From Prorocentrum cordatum (taxonomy: Eukaryota; Sar; Dinophyceae; Prorocentrales; Prorocentraceae), in NCBI GenBank assembly GCA_963575745.1, contig CAUYUJ010000345.1:1-64000 (forward strand): a stretch of 64,000 nt of DNA. Direction: 5' to 3'. The notes under the pieces were generated by a model. That model saw only the letters and a list, made by a program, of their open reading frames with translations. It did not search any database and was not told the DNA's origin. This document shows positions 45,101 to 53,900 of the stretch, piece by piece. Within the stretch, counting starts at the first letter, position 1; the number at the start of each line of letters is the position of its first letter. The translations under genes and the position numbers were made by a program.

Positions 45101-46145
45101 TTCTCTCCTCACTATCTTTGAGCACCGTTTGGCCTCCTCTCTATCCCCCCGACGAAGTGCTTCGCGTTTACTTACCTGGGCGGCCCAGTGGATCTCGGAT
45201 TTCTTTGGCACATTATTCCTGGGATTGATATCTTTCTGGGGGGTCTCCTCGGCGGCCTTTATGAGGTCAGGTCCCAGCATATCCAACATCTCCTGGCGAT
45301 CCTCTGGGTCAGCATTTTCCTGGCACAAAGCACGGTAACGACTGCCCCGATCGTCCATGTTCTTCGCAAACTCCAGCTGCGACACCGGTTGCAAGTGGAT
45401 GAATTTTCGAGCAGGCTGGGTCCGTCTCTTCGCAGACGGTGCACAAGACAAGCGAACAACTATGCAAGCGTGGTCAGACAGCGCACGCTCGTATCTGCTG
45501 CATGGGTGCTCCGTCCAGGCGTGGCCGACTTCCGCAGGCAGCATCCAGCCTACGGTGATCTCCTGCCTGTGTAAACGACGGCTGACACCAACATAGTCGA
45601 GTACCTTCTCCACCCCCGTACTTGATTTGAAAGTAACCCTCCTCTGCCCAAATGTGTTCTCCATCCTGATGCCCCAGAGCCCGCAGAAGTCCAGTAGGGC
45701 CCTCCTCATAGATTGCAGCCTAGACGCCCGTCGAATTTCGAAGCCCGAGACAACCCTATGAGGTCTTGTTTTACGTGCACCACGTTTTGTTTGAGTCATA
45801 TACGGGTTGCCGTCATCCGCTCCTTCCTCCATCCCAGTATCAATCTCCGTAGAATCCCCAGCAATCCCAGACGCCTCCAGAAGCCCTGATCCAGTAACTC
45901 TGAAGCCGTTGACCTCCGAATCTGGCTCGAGTTCGACGTTAGCATCTGTCAAGAAGACCAGGTCCTGCGGCTGCTTCGGGAACTTAGACCTATGTGTGCG
46001 AAGCACTTGGGATATATCAAACAATATCTGCTCATACACATCATGCTCATACTGTTCTTCCGTAAGGGCATTGATACTCTCATGTGGCATATATGCAACA
46101 ATAACCGTAACACTAGAATAACTACAAATGACAAAACCTTTGACA
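42130..46145 (-). mobile_element. L3: 5'-truncated LINE in hairpin loop with 10-bp target duplication
   Basis: AACCTTTGGT flanks it at 42120-42129 and 46146-46155, between the two halves of one hairpin. The 3' terminus (left) is TTTTTGCGGTTTGCG. A hairpin with a perfect 9-bp stem lies just inside (GCTCCGCCA 42144-42152 / TGGCGGAGC 42172-42180). ORF1 and the first EEP motifs are missing, so the copy is 5' truncated, as is usual for LINE insertions. RT and RNase H-like motifs are well kept. Confidence 0.88.
42205..43332 (-). CDS. L3 C-terminal part with permuted RNase H-like domain
   Basis: About 375 codons, one frame away from the RT part. The first codons are a continuation, not a true start; the shift lies between 43247 and 43332, in or near a GCC-rich stretch. 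RLAMLHGRGKWTEHRD is the conserved tether. LGMEILGDSKTVVNWMCG (Asp188), YKHFFREGNERADKLSWEA (Asp248), LRGAFDGGVSNEGCGGGWWLQ (Asp282) and AATCCELAACAALTRAA (Glu353) are the four RNase H-like catalytic motifs, in the order 3-4-1-2. A Ser run (residues ~314-324) comes from a GGA/TCC microsatellite. Confidence 0.75.
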   Translation of the reverse strand: MAAAAASHAYHVSQISQMSSGCRRRTPDDQPAMPEESDMSREWMISRLAMLHGRGKWTEHRDTCILALPAKYRKQLTRMNMGGPPRGHTVWDWCLCDLFGCEWYLSFDSSAGSREKYCKHLLTVIGMQHLFDLFVLPRPPGVRHVKAEEEEEREMNERMSKRIAANYENETEWRCENIERLGMEILGDSKTVVNWMCGEWQIRNKQYVRLVGTLQNTVSMLSGWGLTSPASGQNLYKHFFREGNERADKLSWEARGGQTITRWFAYDKFLSTRKTALRGAFDGGVSNEGCGGGWWLQIGVVGRGSSVQVDFPISSSSSSSSSSSCTSSHSFHWHDVAEEAMSLPPGSAATCCELAACAALTRAAAKVACALLRPT

Positions 46146-46189
46146 AACCTTTGGTACCGCCGGGAGACTCGTAGAGCTTCCTTGCTCAT
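43247..46189 (-). CDS. L3 EEP (partial)-reverse transcriptase
   Basis: About 980 codons. The ATG at 46189 and the next ~13 codons (MSKEALRVSRRYQR) lie in the flanking hairpin repeat; element sequence begins near FVKGFVICSYSS. EEP: VIVAYMPHES, FLTDANVELEP, KVLDYVGVSR, ALSDHACIVV, so the last catalytic His is present but the N-terminal third is missing. RT: TGKAPGPDNVTVTML, YGFRSGRKTSEI, LANLDILQAFDN (Asp595), IRTGGVEGPMIF, HSFWADNLLLYA (residues 706-709, Asn where the second catalytic Asp is expected). The frame is otherwise free of stops, so the copy is fairly recent. Confidence 0.88.
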   Translation of the reverse strand: MSKEALRVSRRYQRFVKGFVICSYSSVTVIVAYMPHESINALTEEQYEHDVYEQILFDISQVLRTHRSKFPKQPQDLVFLTDANVELEPDSEVNGFRVTGSGLLEASGIAGDSTEIDTGMEEGADDGNPYMTQTKRGARKTRPHRVVSGFEIRRASRLQSMRRALLDFCGLWGIRMENTFGQRRVTFKSSTGVEKVLDYVGVSRRLHRQEITVGWMLPAEVGHAWTEHPCSRYERALSDHACIVVRLSCAPSAKRRTQPARKFIHLQPVSQLEFAKNMDDRGSRYRALCQENADPEDRQEMLDMLGPDLIKAAEETPQKDINPRNNVPKKSEIHWAAQVSKREALRRGDREEAKRCSKIVRRERRRLEARVQRWRTEMNTRRRRRAKTETLILANGMESQNREEWGDEILGHMKSKVEDPEAREVTLRELQSLRGLCSGSGSSEVFSMSLLLRARAKLSTGKAPGPDNVTVTMLKQLSWASVRRVLVSFQGVYSRRLCCPDSWRQLAATLMPKEMDIQHLTDTRVLCLQSCLMKWYMTCIVMMIEKRIEEHRHYVCLYGFRSGRKTSEITSVAKRLSQHSAVWGKGDSLWLANLDILQAFDNVTPCLAMRCLRALGIPADLIVALIEPMMDNQCVASFEGIEASSAVYWDKSIRTGGVEGPMIFLAVSIVLWRDVIDRWRQETQYGIKLENDERMFNGERMTHSFWADNLLLYAKTRTDLELMVRDMSIPLMNAGMTWKPKSLMYIYFGAPPGIPPSPEQDIRVLVPSSDAALGTREVVLPRVQSFEILGATLEETWKDHSDSEAMLQKAQKMFFGEIAYYRCSGIDLAESFTRYQAKVIAALLFNCEGRTPDYSTIAAVHYFEGRCLAIMSGLRKRRTEGWSEFQRRRYKAGRQSFVELGFRSAVQIWIFRCWDWAKDVSVAASIRMRRYTTHRGGGGRDGTKSASEENSGDGGGGGFSCISCISDIPDVEWLSPADTG

Positions 46190-47633
46190 CTGCAGCTCGA
46201 GTTAAATCATGAAAAACCGGTAATATCTTCAAAGAATTAGCAGAGCACGAATAGTTTTTCAGCCCGAGCGCTGATAGCAAACTGATTTCAGGCGTCTAGA
46301 CACTTTCAAATAGCGCGCCAGATCATTTCCTTCCGATTGCTGCGCCTAAGAGCTCCGGCTGCAGCTCGAGTTAAGTCAAAAAAACCATTTCATCTCCAAA
46401 AAAATAGCGGGGCATGAATAGTTGTTCGGCTTCTGCACTGATAGACCAAGTCCAGGTGTCTAGCGCCTGATGATTGTCTTCTGATTGCTGTGCAGCGCTG
46501 TAGCTCATCTGCAGCTCGAGTTAAGTCAAGAAAATCATCACTATATCCAAAAAATAGCAGAGTACGGATAGCTTTTCAGCCCCAACGCTGATAGCAGACA
46601 GATTGCAGGTGTCTAGACTGGCGCCGGCGGTGAACCGTCAACCTGGTCACCGCCGGGAACCTGGTAGAGCTCTTTGCGCGCGTAAGAGTGCTCAGAATCG
46701 AAGCAGAGAACTTCGCAGAATTTTGAATTTTTCATGTCGACATGAAGATGGTTCGACTAAGTGTTTTGATAGTACAAGTGCGCCTACGGAGCTCGTATTA
46801 AGACGCAGAGGCCCTCAAAAATGATTTGTCAAATATATTTCAAATCTTCGCAAAACCAACCCAAAGTCACCACATTGTCCGCCCGGGCCGGGTGGGCCAA
46901 CTAGCTGCACCCCACGCCGGAATTCCTCTAGCTCACCGATGCCGAAGACCTCTACGAGGTATACTTAGAACTATCGTGCCTGATGATTCCCTTCCAATTG
47001 ATGAGCCGAACAGCTCTGCAGCTCATCTGCAGCTCGAGTTAAGTCAAGAAAACCATTGCCATCTCCAAAAAATGTGAGAGTACGTATGGTTTTTCGGCTC
47101 CAGTGCTGATAGCAAACCGATTTCGGGCGTCTCGATACTTTAGACTAGCGCGCCTGATCATTGCCTGTGCCGAAGAGATCTTCAGCTCATCTGAGGCTCG
47201 ATTTAAGTCAAGAAACTCATCCTGATCTCCCCAAAAAATAGAATCCGAATAGTTTCGCGGACCTAGCTCGAGTAGCAGACCGAGTTCAGACCTCTTAGAT
47301 GCTTCAAACAAACGCGCCTGATGATTCTGAATCGATTACGTGTGCGCACCAGCTCTGTAGTTCGCCTACAGCTCGAGTTAAGTACAGAAAACCGACAACG
47401 CCTGTCAAGATGACTCCAAACAGCCGATCCCGCCCGGATGCTTTTCGGATATAATAGGTACCCGATCGACCTGAGATTGAGACGGCGAGCGGGAATAAGA
47501 TCGAAGATCACGGGAAACAATATTAGAGCTCTAACAAATTGTTGAATTTCGAGAACATAGTTTTCAACCGAGCAAAAGTCAGCAAAAGGTCTGTCGAGAT
47601 TTTCCTTGCCAACTAGCCCTCCAGTGCTGTGGA
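46156..47633 (+). mobile_element. Family A element A10, interrupted by a family B element
   Basis: Hairpin second half ACCGCCGGGAGACTCGTAGAGCTTCC, then directly array units; the GC palindrome is deleted. Array units continue to 46617, resume at 46962, and the 3' module ends at 'gccctccagtgctgtgga'. L3 sits in its hairpin and a B element in its array. Confidence 0.75.
46618..46961 (+). mobile_element. Family B element, complete, with readable empty site
   Basis: Left junction 'aggtgtctaga|CTGGCGCCGGCGG', right junction 'CTACGAGGTA|tacttagaactatcg'. Neighbouring A units read 'gtctagatacttagaac' without a break, so the element is exactly CTGG...GGTA, 344 bp. The hairpin belongs to its 5' end, and no clear target duplication is seen. 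Terminal repeats are ACCTGGTAGAGCTC and GACCTCTACGAGGT. No coding capacity. Confidence 0.85.
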
Positions 47634-47972
47634 ACTGGGAGCTGGCGGTAAACCGTCAACCAGGTTACCGCCGGCAGCCTCGTACAGCTCTTTTCTCGCG
47701 CGGCGCTGCTCGAAACACATGGAAGGACCTTCATCAGGCGTCAGCTGGAAAGCTCGAAATAAATCATTTTGGGGTTTTCATCGAAAATCGCTTCCTTCGG
47801 GTGTCTTGATAGTAATACTGCAGCTATGGACCTGAGAATTCCACTGGCTCACGCGGCAAAAACCACTACAGGTGCGAAAAATGCCGGCTCTTGAAACACA
47901 TGTTCAAATATCTCACAATGTTCTTCCAGGCGGCCCAAAGTTCACACATTGTCCGTCGGGGCCGGGTCGGCC
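47634..47972 (+). mobile_element. Family B element, 3' end lost
   Basis: CTGGGAGCTGGCGGTAAACC hairpin, GCAGCCTCGTACAGCTCTTT, and B body to 'ggccgggtcggccacttcg'. There it meets the GCGTCC repeat block. Confidence 0.7.
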
Positions 47973-48249
47973 ACTTCGTAGCGTCCAAAACCCGGATAGC
48001 ACTTGGTAGCGTCCAAAACCGGGAGCGCAAAGAGGCGCTCACACTGGGAGCCGGCGGTAGACCGTCAACCAGGAGAGCAAAGAGGCACTCACACTTGGTA
48101 GCGTCCACTTGGTAGCGTCCGAAACCCGGATAGCAAAGAGGCGCTCACACAAACGCAGCACACGCACGCGGTTTAGCGTACGTGGAGACGCTGGAAATCT
48201 CGCATGACGGAGCTCTGGAGACGCTGGAAAGCTCCCCTGCGAAGCTCTG
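47973..48249 (+). repeat. Tandem 'tagcgtccaaaaccc' repeat with an embedded hairpin
   Basis: Units of about 35-50 bp ('ttggtagcgtccaaaaccc...gcaaagaggcgctcacac') lie at 47977, 48009, 48102 and 48114. A hairpin first half (48043-48072) splits one unit. Similar units occur at 54854 and twice at 57666-57750. Confidence 0.75.
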
Positions 48250-48862
48250 ACTGGCGCCGGCGGTGAACCGTCAACCTGGTCTGCGGAGTCTGCGTTGGCC
48301 GATTCGAGCTCCCTGGGGAGCAGGCCAGGACACAGAGAACTTAAACAGCCAAGCTGTACAAGGAACAGCGAAGCTGATAGATTAAAGCAGCAAGATTATG
48401 CAGCGAAGCTGTATAAGAAATGTGCAACCTACATATATAAGTGCACAAATCAACAACTCCCGACAATAAACTCTGAGATGCAGCAAGCTCCACCCAACCA
48501 CATGATGTGCCTAACACACAACTGCCGCCATCAAAAGAGCCTCTCACCGCGTGCACACCATAATGAGAGACTAAAAGAATGTGAAAGTAGAAGCAATGCG
48601 AGGTCATGCAGTAACCACTGATGCGGTTACCTTCTCGGCACTACTGACGTAAATGCAACATAGAATAAGGAATGAATTGAAAATCACATGTAAGCGAAGA
48701 AAGCGCGCCAAATCCTCTTATGAGACCTGCCAGCGGAGAGCGGAAGGAAAGCCAGCGGGAGAGCGGGAGAAGCCCAAAGAGCCAAAGCGAACCCAGGGGC
48801 AAAACAGCGGAGAAGAGAGGGGGAGAACACACAAACAGAAGCGTGTGCAATCACTCAATCAC

Positions 48863-50308
48863 TCAAAAAATTGGGTGTCCGACCTTGGCCGCCAACTCGC
48901 GGTAGTTCATTGCATTGCGACGCATCCATTCATCCTGAAATTTCAACACGTCGTACATAGCTTTCGTAACGCTTTTAGGAACGAGTCTGTGGTGCATGAA
49001 GTCTCTGATATCCGTCGACATATGGGTCAAATTGGCTATCGGGCCAAGTCTCGCGCGATCCCAAAGAAGCGCTTCAAGCAACGCAGCTTTTTCCTCGGCA
49101 CCCGAGGCCATAAGGCGATACAGCGTGGCAGCCGTGAAAGAGTGAACGAGTTTTACCCAGCCAGAGTTGCGGAAACAGTATTTCCTGCTCCTGAAATTGC
49201 ACACCAACTGATACAAATAGTCTGCATGGTCACGTTTCTCCACGTACTCCGTCACTGCTGAACTCACAACTGCATTAGATAAACTCCCAGTCGTGGAACT
49301 CCCCACTGCATCAGCTGAACTCCCAACTGCGGAACTCCCAACTGCAGAACTCCCAACCACAGAATCTGACCGAATCCTGTGGTCAGCCTCCGTTGAACTC
49401 CCAACTGCAACAGCAGAACTCCCAGTCATGGAACTCCCTACTGCATCAGCTGAACTCCAAACCGCGGTACTCCCAACTGCAGAACTCCCAGCTGTTGAAC
49501 TTCCAACTGCATCAACAACTGCATCAGCGGAACTCCGAACTGTGGAACGTCCTACTGCACTCCGAACTGTTGAACTCCCGACTGCACTGGAACTCCCAAC
49601 TGCATCAGCTGAACTCCAAACTGCGGTACTCTCCACCGCACTCCCGTTGGTCGCATGCAATTCTGAAGCGCGCAACGTTGAACTCTCGATAGCCTCCACT
49701 CGTTTGAAACAACATCTCTTCATTCTGAAAGAAGCATCACCCTGATCAACGTGCACTCGATGACACTCCTCCTTCTCCTCCTCACCAACATAGAGAACAC
49801 AAAGATCAGTCTGAGTCCCAAACGCAATGTGAACACAGGGATCTGTCTGCGTCCCACAATCGGAACACTGCGAACACAAAGAGTTGCCAGCCAATTCAAC
49901 AGCATCCAGATCAGTCTGTGTTCCACAAGCGTCCTCAACCCATTCCTCCTCCTCAGAATCGTCCGAGCAGAAATTCCGATAATGTCTGGGCGCGCAAATA
50001 CCCGCGCGAACAAGGCACGACGAATCTGGCCCCCGAGCCGTGGACCACAAACGATACCTGATACGTTTCGCCCGCAGGCGGCGCAACTTCGATTGAGAAA
50101 CTTTGACAACATGCCCATACAGCTGGTCTCGCTCATGCAGGCGAGACTCACCTCCGTACGAAGGGCGAACACGGCAATATAGATCACTAACACACACTTC
50201 GAGCGTAGACAAACGAGCAGCGAGAAACTCGGAAGTAAACAACGCCGTATCTGTCCAGTCTGAAGCTACAAAATCCGTGCCTGACAGTTCAGATGAAACA
50301 AACTCCAT
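48863..50308 (-). CDS. N3 protein, CGTQTD repeats plus MASGAEEK module, function unknown
   Basis: 481 residues from the ATG of MEFVSSELSGTDFVASD (50308). The frame is open to 50428 and includes a hydrophobic LALLLPLICLLLVERI if a non-ATG start is used. It shares with N1 the basic stretch (SKLRRLRAKRIRYRLW), SDDSEEEEWVE, three GTQTD motifs with paired Cys, and the Ser/Ala/Val repeats. The C-terminus differs: DHADYLYQLVCNFRSRKYCF, LYRLMASGAEEKAALLEALL, LTHMSTDIRDFMHHRLVPKS and MNYRELAAKVG, a largely helical module also in N5. No enzyme motif is visible. The uninterrupted frame argues for recent function. Confidence 0.65.
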   Translation of the reverse strand: MEFVSSELSGTDFVASDWTDTALFTSEFLAARLSTLEVCVSDLYCRVRPSYGGESRLHERDQLYGHVVKVSQSKLRRLRAKRIRYRLWSTARGPDSSCLVRAGICAPRHYRNFCSDDSEEEEWVEDACGTQTDLDAVELAGNSLCSQCSDCGTQTDPCVHIAFGTQTDLCVLYVGEEEKEECHRVHVDQGDASFRMKRCCFKRVEAIESSTLRASELHATNGSAVESTAVWSSADAVGSSSAVGSSTVRSAVGRSTVRSSADAVVDAVGSSTAGSSAVGSTAVWSSADAVGSSMTGSSAVAVGSSTEADHRIRSDSVVGSSAVGSSAVGSSADAVGSSTTGSLSNAVVSSAVTEYVEKRDHADYLYQLVCNFRSRKYCFRNSGWVKLVHSFTAATLYRLMASGAEEKAALLEALLWDRARLGPIANLTHMSTDIRDFMHHRLVPKSVTKAMYDVLKFQDEWMRRNAMNYRELAAKVGHPIF

Positions 50309-50563
50309 ATATGAAACGTGGATTCGCTCAACAAGAAGAAGGCAAATCAAAGGCAATAACAAAGCAAGCGGCCTATGCACCTGCCCCGATAGGAGCTGTC
50401 TCACTTGGCACAACAGAGAACCTGGCACCTATCGCCTGTAGGCCCAAGGAGAGGAGGTCGTCGCAGCCGACGAAGTACCCGAAGTTATTGGGCGGCCCGT
50501 ACACAAGATGTACAGTGAAGTACGACACGTGTGCATGCACAGAAACCTGTCCGCACAATGCTG

Positions 50564-50573
50564 CTTGAGCCAA
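50564..50573 (-). other. Short spliced-leader relic at N3 5' end
   Basis: The minus strand reads TTGGCTCAAG directly before CAGCATTGTGCGGACAGG. The same body start follows GGCTCGAG in L1 and CTCGAG in L2. Confidence 0.5.
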
Positions 50574-50621
50574 GGAACCTCGTTAGGCTCCTTGCCACGC
50601 AACCTGTCCGCACAACCTGGT

Positions 50622-50944
50622 CACAGCCGGGAACCTCGTAAAGCTCCCTGCACGCGTAAGAGTTCTAAGAATCGAAAGAGGGAGCTTCTGGAAGCATTTC
50701 TCAAAAAAATGGGAGGACAAAAAAAAAACACAACTTTTTCATGTCGACATGAAGTTGGTTCCTCCAAGTGCTTTGATAGTAAAAAAATGCGCCTACAGAG
50801 CTCATACTAAAACGCAGAGACCCTCCAAGTCTTTTACAGGTGCGAAAAATCTGGTTTCTCAAAATGAATTATTAAATATCGCTCAAATCCTAGCAAAACC
50901 GACCCAAAGTCGTCACATCTTCTTTTCTGGTCGGGTCGACCAAC
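50622..50944 (+). repeat. Family B copy, 3' end lost
   Basis: Hairpin second half (CACAGCCGGGAACCTCG), 'cacgcgtaagagttctaag', 'tgatagtaaaaaaatgcgc', 'acaggtgcgaaaaatctgg'. It stops at the hairpin holding N5. Confidence 0.65.
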
Positions 50945-50978
50945 TGGGAGCCGGCGGAAAACCGTCAACCTTGGTTTT

Positions 50979-51765
50979 GAGTTTGAGTCAGGGCGCGGAC
51001 AGCTGTGACAGCTGAACCCTAAGACTCCCAAACGGAGCACAGGGTAGCTAGAGAAGGCATCTCTTATTATCACACTGCCGAGCCACTGAGGCATAGGCAT
51101 CGAAATAGGATGCAGGAACAAGGAAAAGGATGCAGCACGACATGTGAAATTGCAAAGGTGTAGGAACAGGTTAGAGATGAAAGAGGCTACCCAAAACGTG
51201 CACCACGGCCATACAGAGCCGTTGCGCTGCAAACATCACACAGAACACAACAGAAGCAGAGGCATCAAGCGAGAAAGCTTCCTCCGCCACGAACAGCCAC
51301 GCCCCGTGTACACACAAACCTAAACACCATTCTGCAGCACATCCCTCCACAGAGCAACCTCCGTCGAAGAATCCACGGAGGCCGTCTAGTTTTGTTTTGC
51401 TCGCATGTTCAATAAGGGAAATATGGAATACAACGTAACAATTTCTGGTTCTGGCCAACCATGTCAGCCTATGTGCAATCACTAAATCAATCAATCAATT
51501 GGGTATCCCGCCTTGGCCGCCAACTCGCGGTAGGTCTTTACATTGCGACGCATCCATTAATCCTGTGAATTCGTCACGTATCTCATGGCTTCCGTAACGC
51601 TTTTGGGAACGAGTCTGTGGTGACTAAAAACTCTGATATCCGTCGACAGATGGGTCACATTGACTATCGGGCCAAGTCTCGCGCGATCCCGAAGAAGCGC
51701 TTCAAGCAACACAGCCTTTTCCTCGGCACCCGAGGCCATAAGGCGATACAGAGGGGCAGCCGTAG
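50979..51765 (-). mobile_element. N5: 5'-truncated non-autonomous element
   Basis: The left flank is CTGGGAGCCGGCGGAAAACC, GTCAACCTTGG. The tail TTTTGAGTTTGAGTCA and its hairpin are the same as in N4. Minus-strand remnants are LRGFFDGGCSVEGCAAEW (RNase H motif 1, 51171-51494) and LYRLMASGAEEKAVLLEALL (the N3-type module, 51557-51770). On the right it joins AACTCGTAGAGCTTCC with part of the hairpin deleted. It thus shows a LINE-derived tail joined to an N-type module. Confidence 0.7.
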
Positions 51766-52972
51766 AACTCGTAGAGCTTCCTCGTGCAATGCGAGCGCGG
51801 CAATCTCGCATTGCGCGCGCGAGTTGGCGCGGTCTCATGGAGGGAGACGTGGAGGAGAAGAAGGAGTGAGAGGATAGCATCAATGAAAAAAAAGTCATAC
51901 CAGACCGAGTTCAGGCGTCTGGACACTTTGAGCTGGCGCACCTGTTCATGTCCTTCCGATCGATGTGCCGAACAGCGTAAAGCACACCATCACCATCTCG
52001 AAAAAATTAGCAGTACGAATAGTTCGTCGGTCCCAGCGCTGATAGCAGACAGAGTTGAGGCGTCTAGCTAATCAAAACTAGTGCGCCTGAGTATATGTGT
52101 TTTCCAATTGCTGTGCCGAACAGCTCTGTAGCTCATCTGCAGCTCGATTAAAGTCCAGAAAATCATCACCATATCGCGAAAAAATACCAATACTTGTTCG
52201 GTCTCAGCGCTGCAGACCGAGTCCAGGTGTGTAGTAGCGCGACTGATGATTGCCTTCCGATTGCTGTGCCGAACAGCTCTGTAGCGCATCTGCAGCCATC
52301 ACCATCTCCAAAAAAATGGACAGTACGAATAGGTTTTCGGCTCCAGTGCTGATAGCAGACCGAGTTCGGGCGTCTAGGTACTTTAGACTGGCGCGCCTGA
52401 TCATTGCCTTCCGATTGCTGTGCCGGAGAGCCCTTTATCTCATCTGAGGCTCGATTGAAGTCAAAAACCTCATGATTTCAAAAAATAATAAAGTACGAAT
52501 AGTTTCGCGGACCTAGCTCGAGTAGCAGACCGAGTTCAGACCTCTAGATGCTTCAGACAAACGCGTCTGATCATTCTGAATCGATTAAGTGTGCGTTCCA
52601 GCTCTGTAGCTATCCTACAGCTCGAGCTAAGTACAGAAAACCGACAGCATCTGTCAAGATGACTCGAAAGAGCCGAACCCGCCCACATTCGTTTTGGCAG
52701 TAATAGGTACCCGATCGAGCTGGAATTGAAACGGCGAGCGGGAATAAGATCGAATATCACAGGGAAAACAATAGAGCTCTAACAAATTGTTGAATCTTGA
52801 GACCACAATTTTCAACCGAGCACCAAAAGGTCCGTCGAGATTTTTCGAGCCAACTAGCCCCCCAGCGCGCCGGAATCACTCTTCTAGCTTCGCCGCTAAC
52901 GCTCTTAGGGAAGCTTTACGAGTCACTCTTCTAGCGTTGCCGCTAACGCTCTTAGAGGAGCTATACGAGTCA
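51766..52972 (+). mobile_element. Family A element, copy A11
   Basis: AACTCGTAGAGCTTCC (51766-51781), GC palindrome, array with one shortened unit (52190-52330), and a 3' module ending AAGCTTTACGAGTCA (52924) with a second copy of the last ~48 bp ending at 52972. Confidence 0.75.
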
Positions 52973-53900
52973 AGCTCTACCAGTTATATGATCGCCTGTC
53001 GTGCCGTGCCGCTGCGGCCGTAGCACCGCTGTGGCCGCCGTGACCGTGCTCCTAGCATTGCTTTCGCCTTCAGGGTTGTAGCCGTGACCGTGCCCGCTTG
53101 TCTGTGGCCGTGATGCCCGTGACGCTGACGTCGTCCTGGCCGTGGTCGTGGCCGCGGCTCTGGTGGCCGTGCCGCTGATCATGGCTGTGTGAGCAGGGCT
53201 GGCCGTAGTGGCCTTCGTGGCCGTGGCCGTGTGACTACGGCCGTGGCGTCAGTGGCCTGGCGGCCGTGGCCGTGGTGGTCGTGACCGTGACGTGATGGCC
53301 GTGCCGTGGCGGCCGCGGCAGCAGCGGCCGTGGCCGCGCGGTGGTCGCGGGCAAGGTGGCCGCGGACGTCGTGGCCGTGGGTGTGGCGGCGGTGGGCATG
53401 GTGGGCCTGGCTTCCCTAGGCACACACCCAGATTCGGTTCCCGAGGGTCAAGCCAGGCCTGGGTTCCTAAGTCAGCTCACCACCGCAGACATTGCTTCCT
53501 ACCCACCCAGTGGGCCTGGGTTTCCCAGGTTCGCCCAGCCAGGTGGCGCGGTGTTTCCTGGGCGCGCCAAGGCAGGGAAGTGGGCCCCCTGGGGCTGGGC
53601 ACCCACCTGGTGAGCCTGGCCACGGCCACGGCCACGGCCACAACACGGCCGCGACCACGGCCACGGCAACCACGCCCACGGCCGTCGCGTCCGCGGCCAG
53701 CACGCTTCCACGGCCACGGCCACCACGCCCACGGCCACGGCCACGGCCACGGCCACGGCCACGGCCTCCCCGGCCACGGACATCTCGGCCACGGCCGCCA
53801 CAGCCGCGCTCAGACGACCACGGCCACGACCACAGCCACCACGGCTGCGGCCACCAGGGCCACGGCCAGCGCGGCCATCACGGCTTCGGCCATATCTCGC
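52973..53900. repeat. Long inverted GGCCGT / ACGGCC hexamer repeat with unique core
   Basis: The left arm (about 53010-53400) is (GGCCGTGGCCGTG)-type. The right arm (about 53615-53890) is its complement, CCACGGCCACGG. The core between (53400-53614) is ordinary sequence with 'agccaggcctgggttccta'. The arms could fold into a large imperfect stem. Frames across it (Ala/Val/Thr/Arg-rich) are repeat artefacts. Confidence 0.85.

Larger units (their letters stand above)
48281..50612 (-). mobile_element. N3: CGTQTD element in hairpin loop with 9-bp target duplication
   Basis: CAACCTGGT occurs at 48272-48280 and 50613-50621, between hairpin halves (GGCGCCGGCGGTGAACCG on the left, CACAGCCGGGAACCTCG on the right). 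The 3' tail has the same two-part hairpin and mini-palindromes as L2. 48430-48560 is a decayed L2-type RNase H end (GTSCGWV, AELAASQSLLSGVVDLC). The leader (50365-50560) matches that of L2. Both ends are therefore of L2 type, while the interior is a different gene, so L2-like RT probably mobilised it. Confidence 0.82.
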
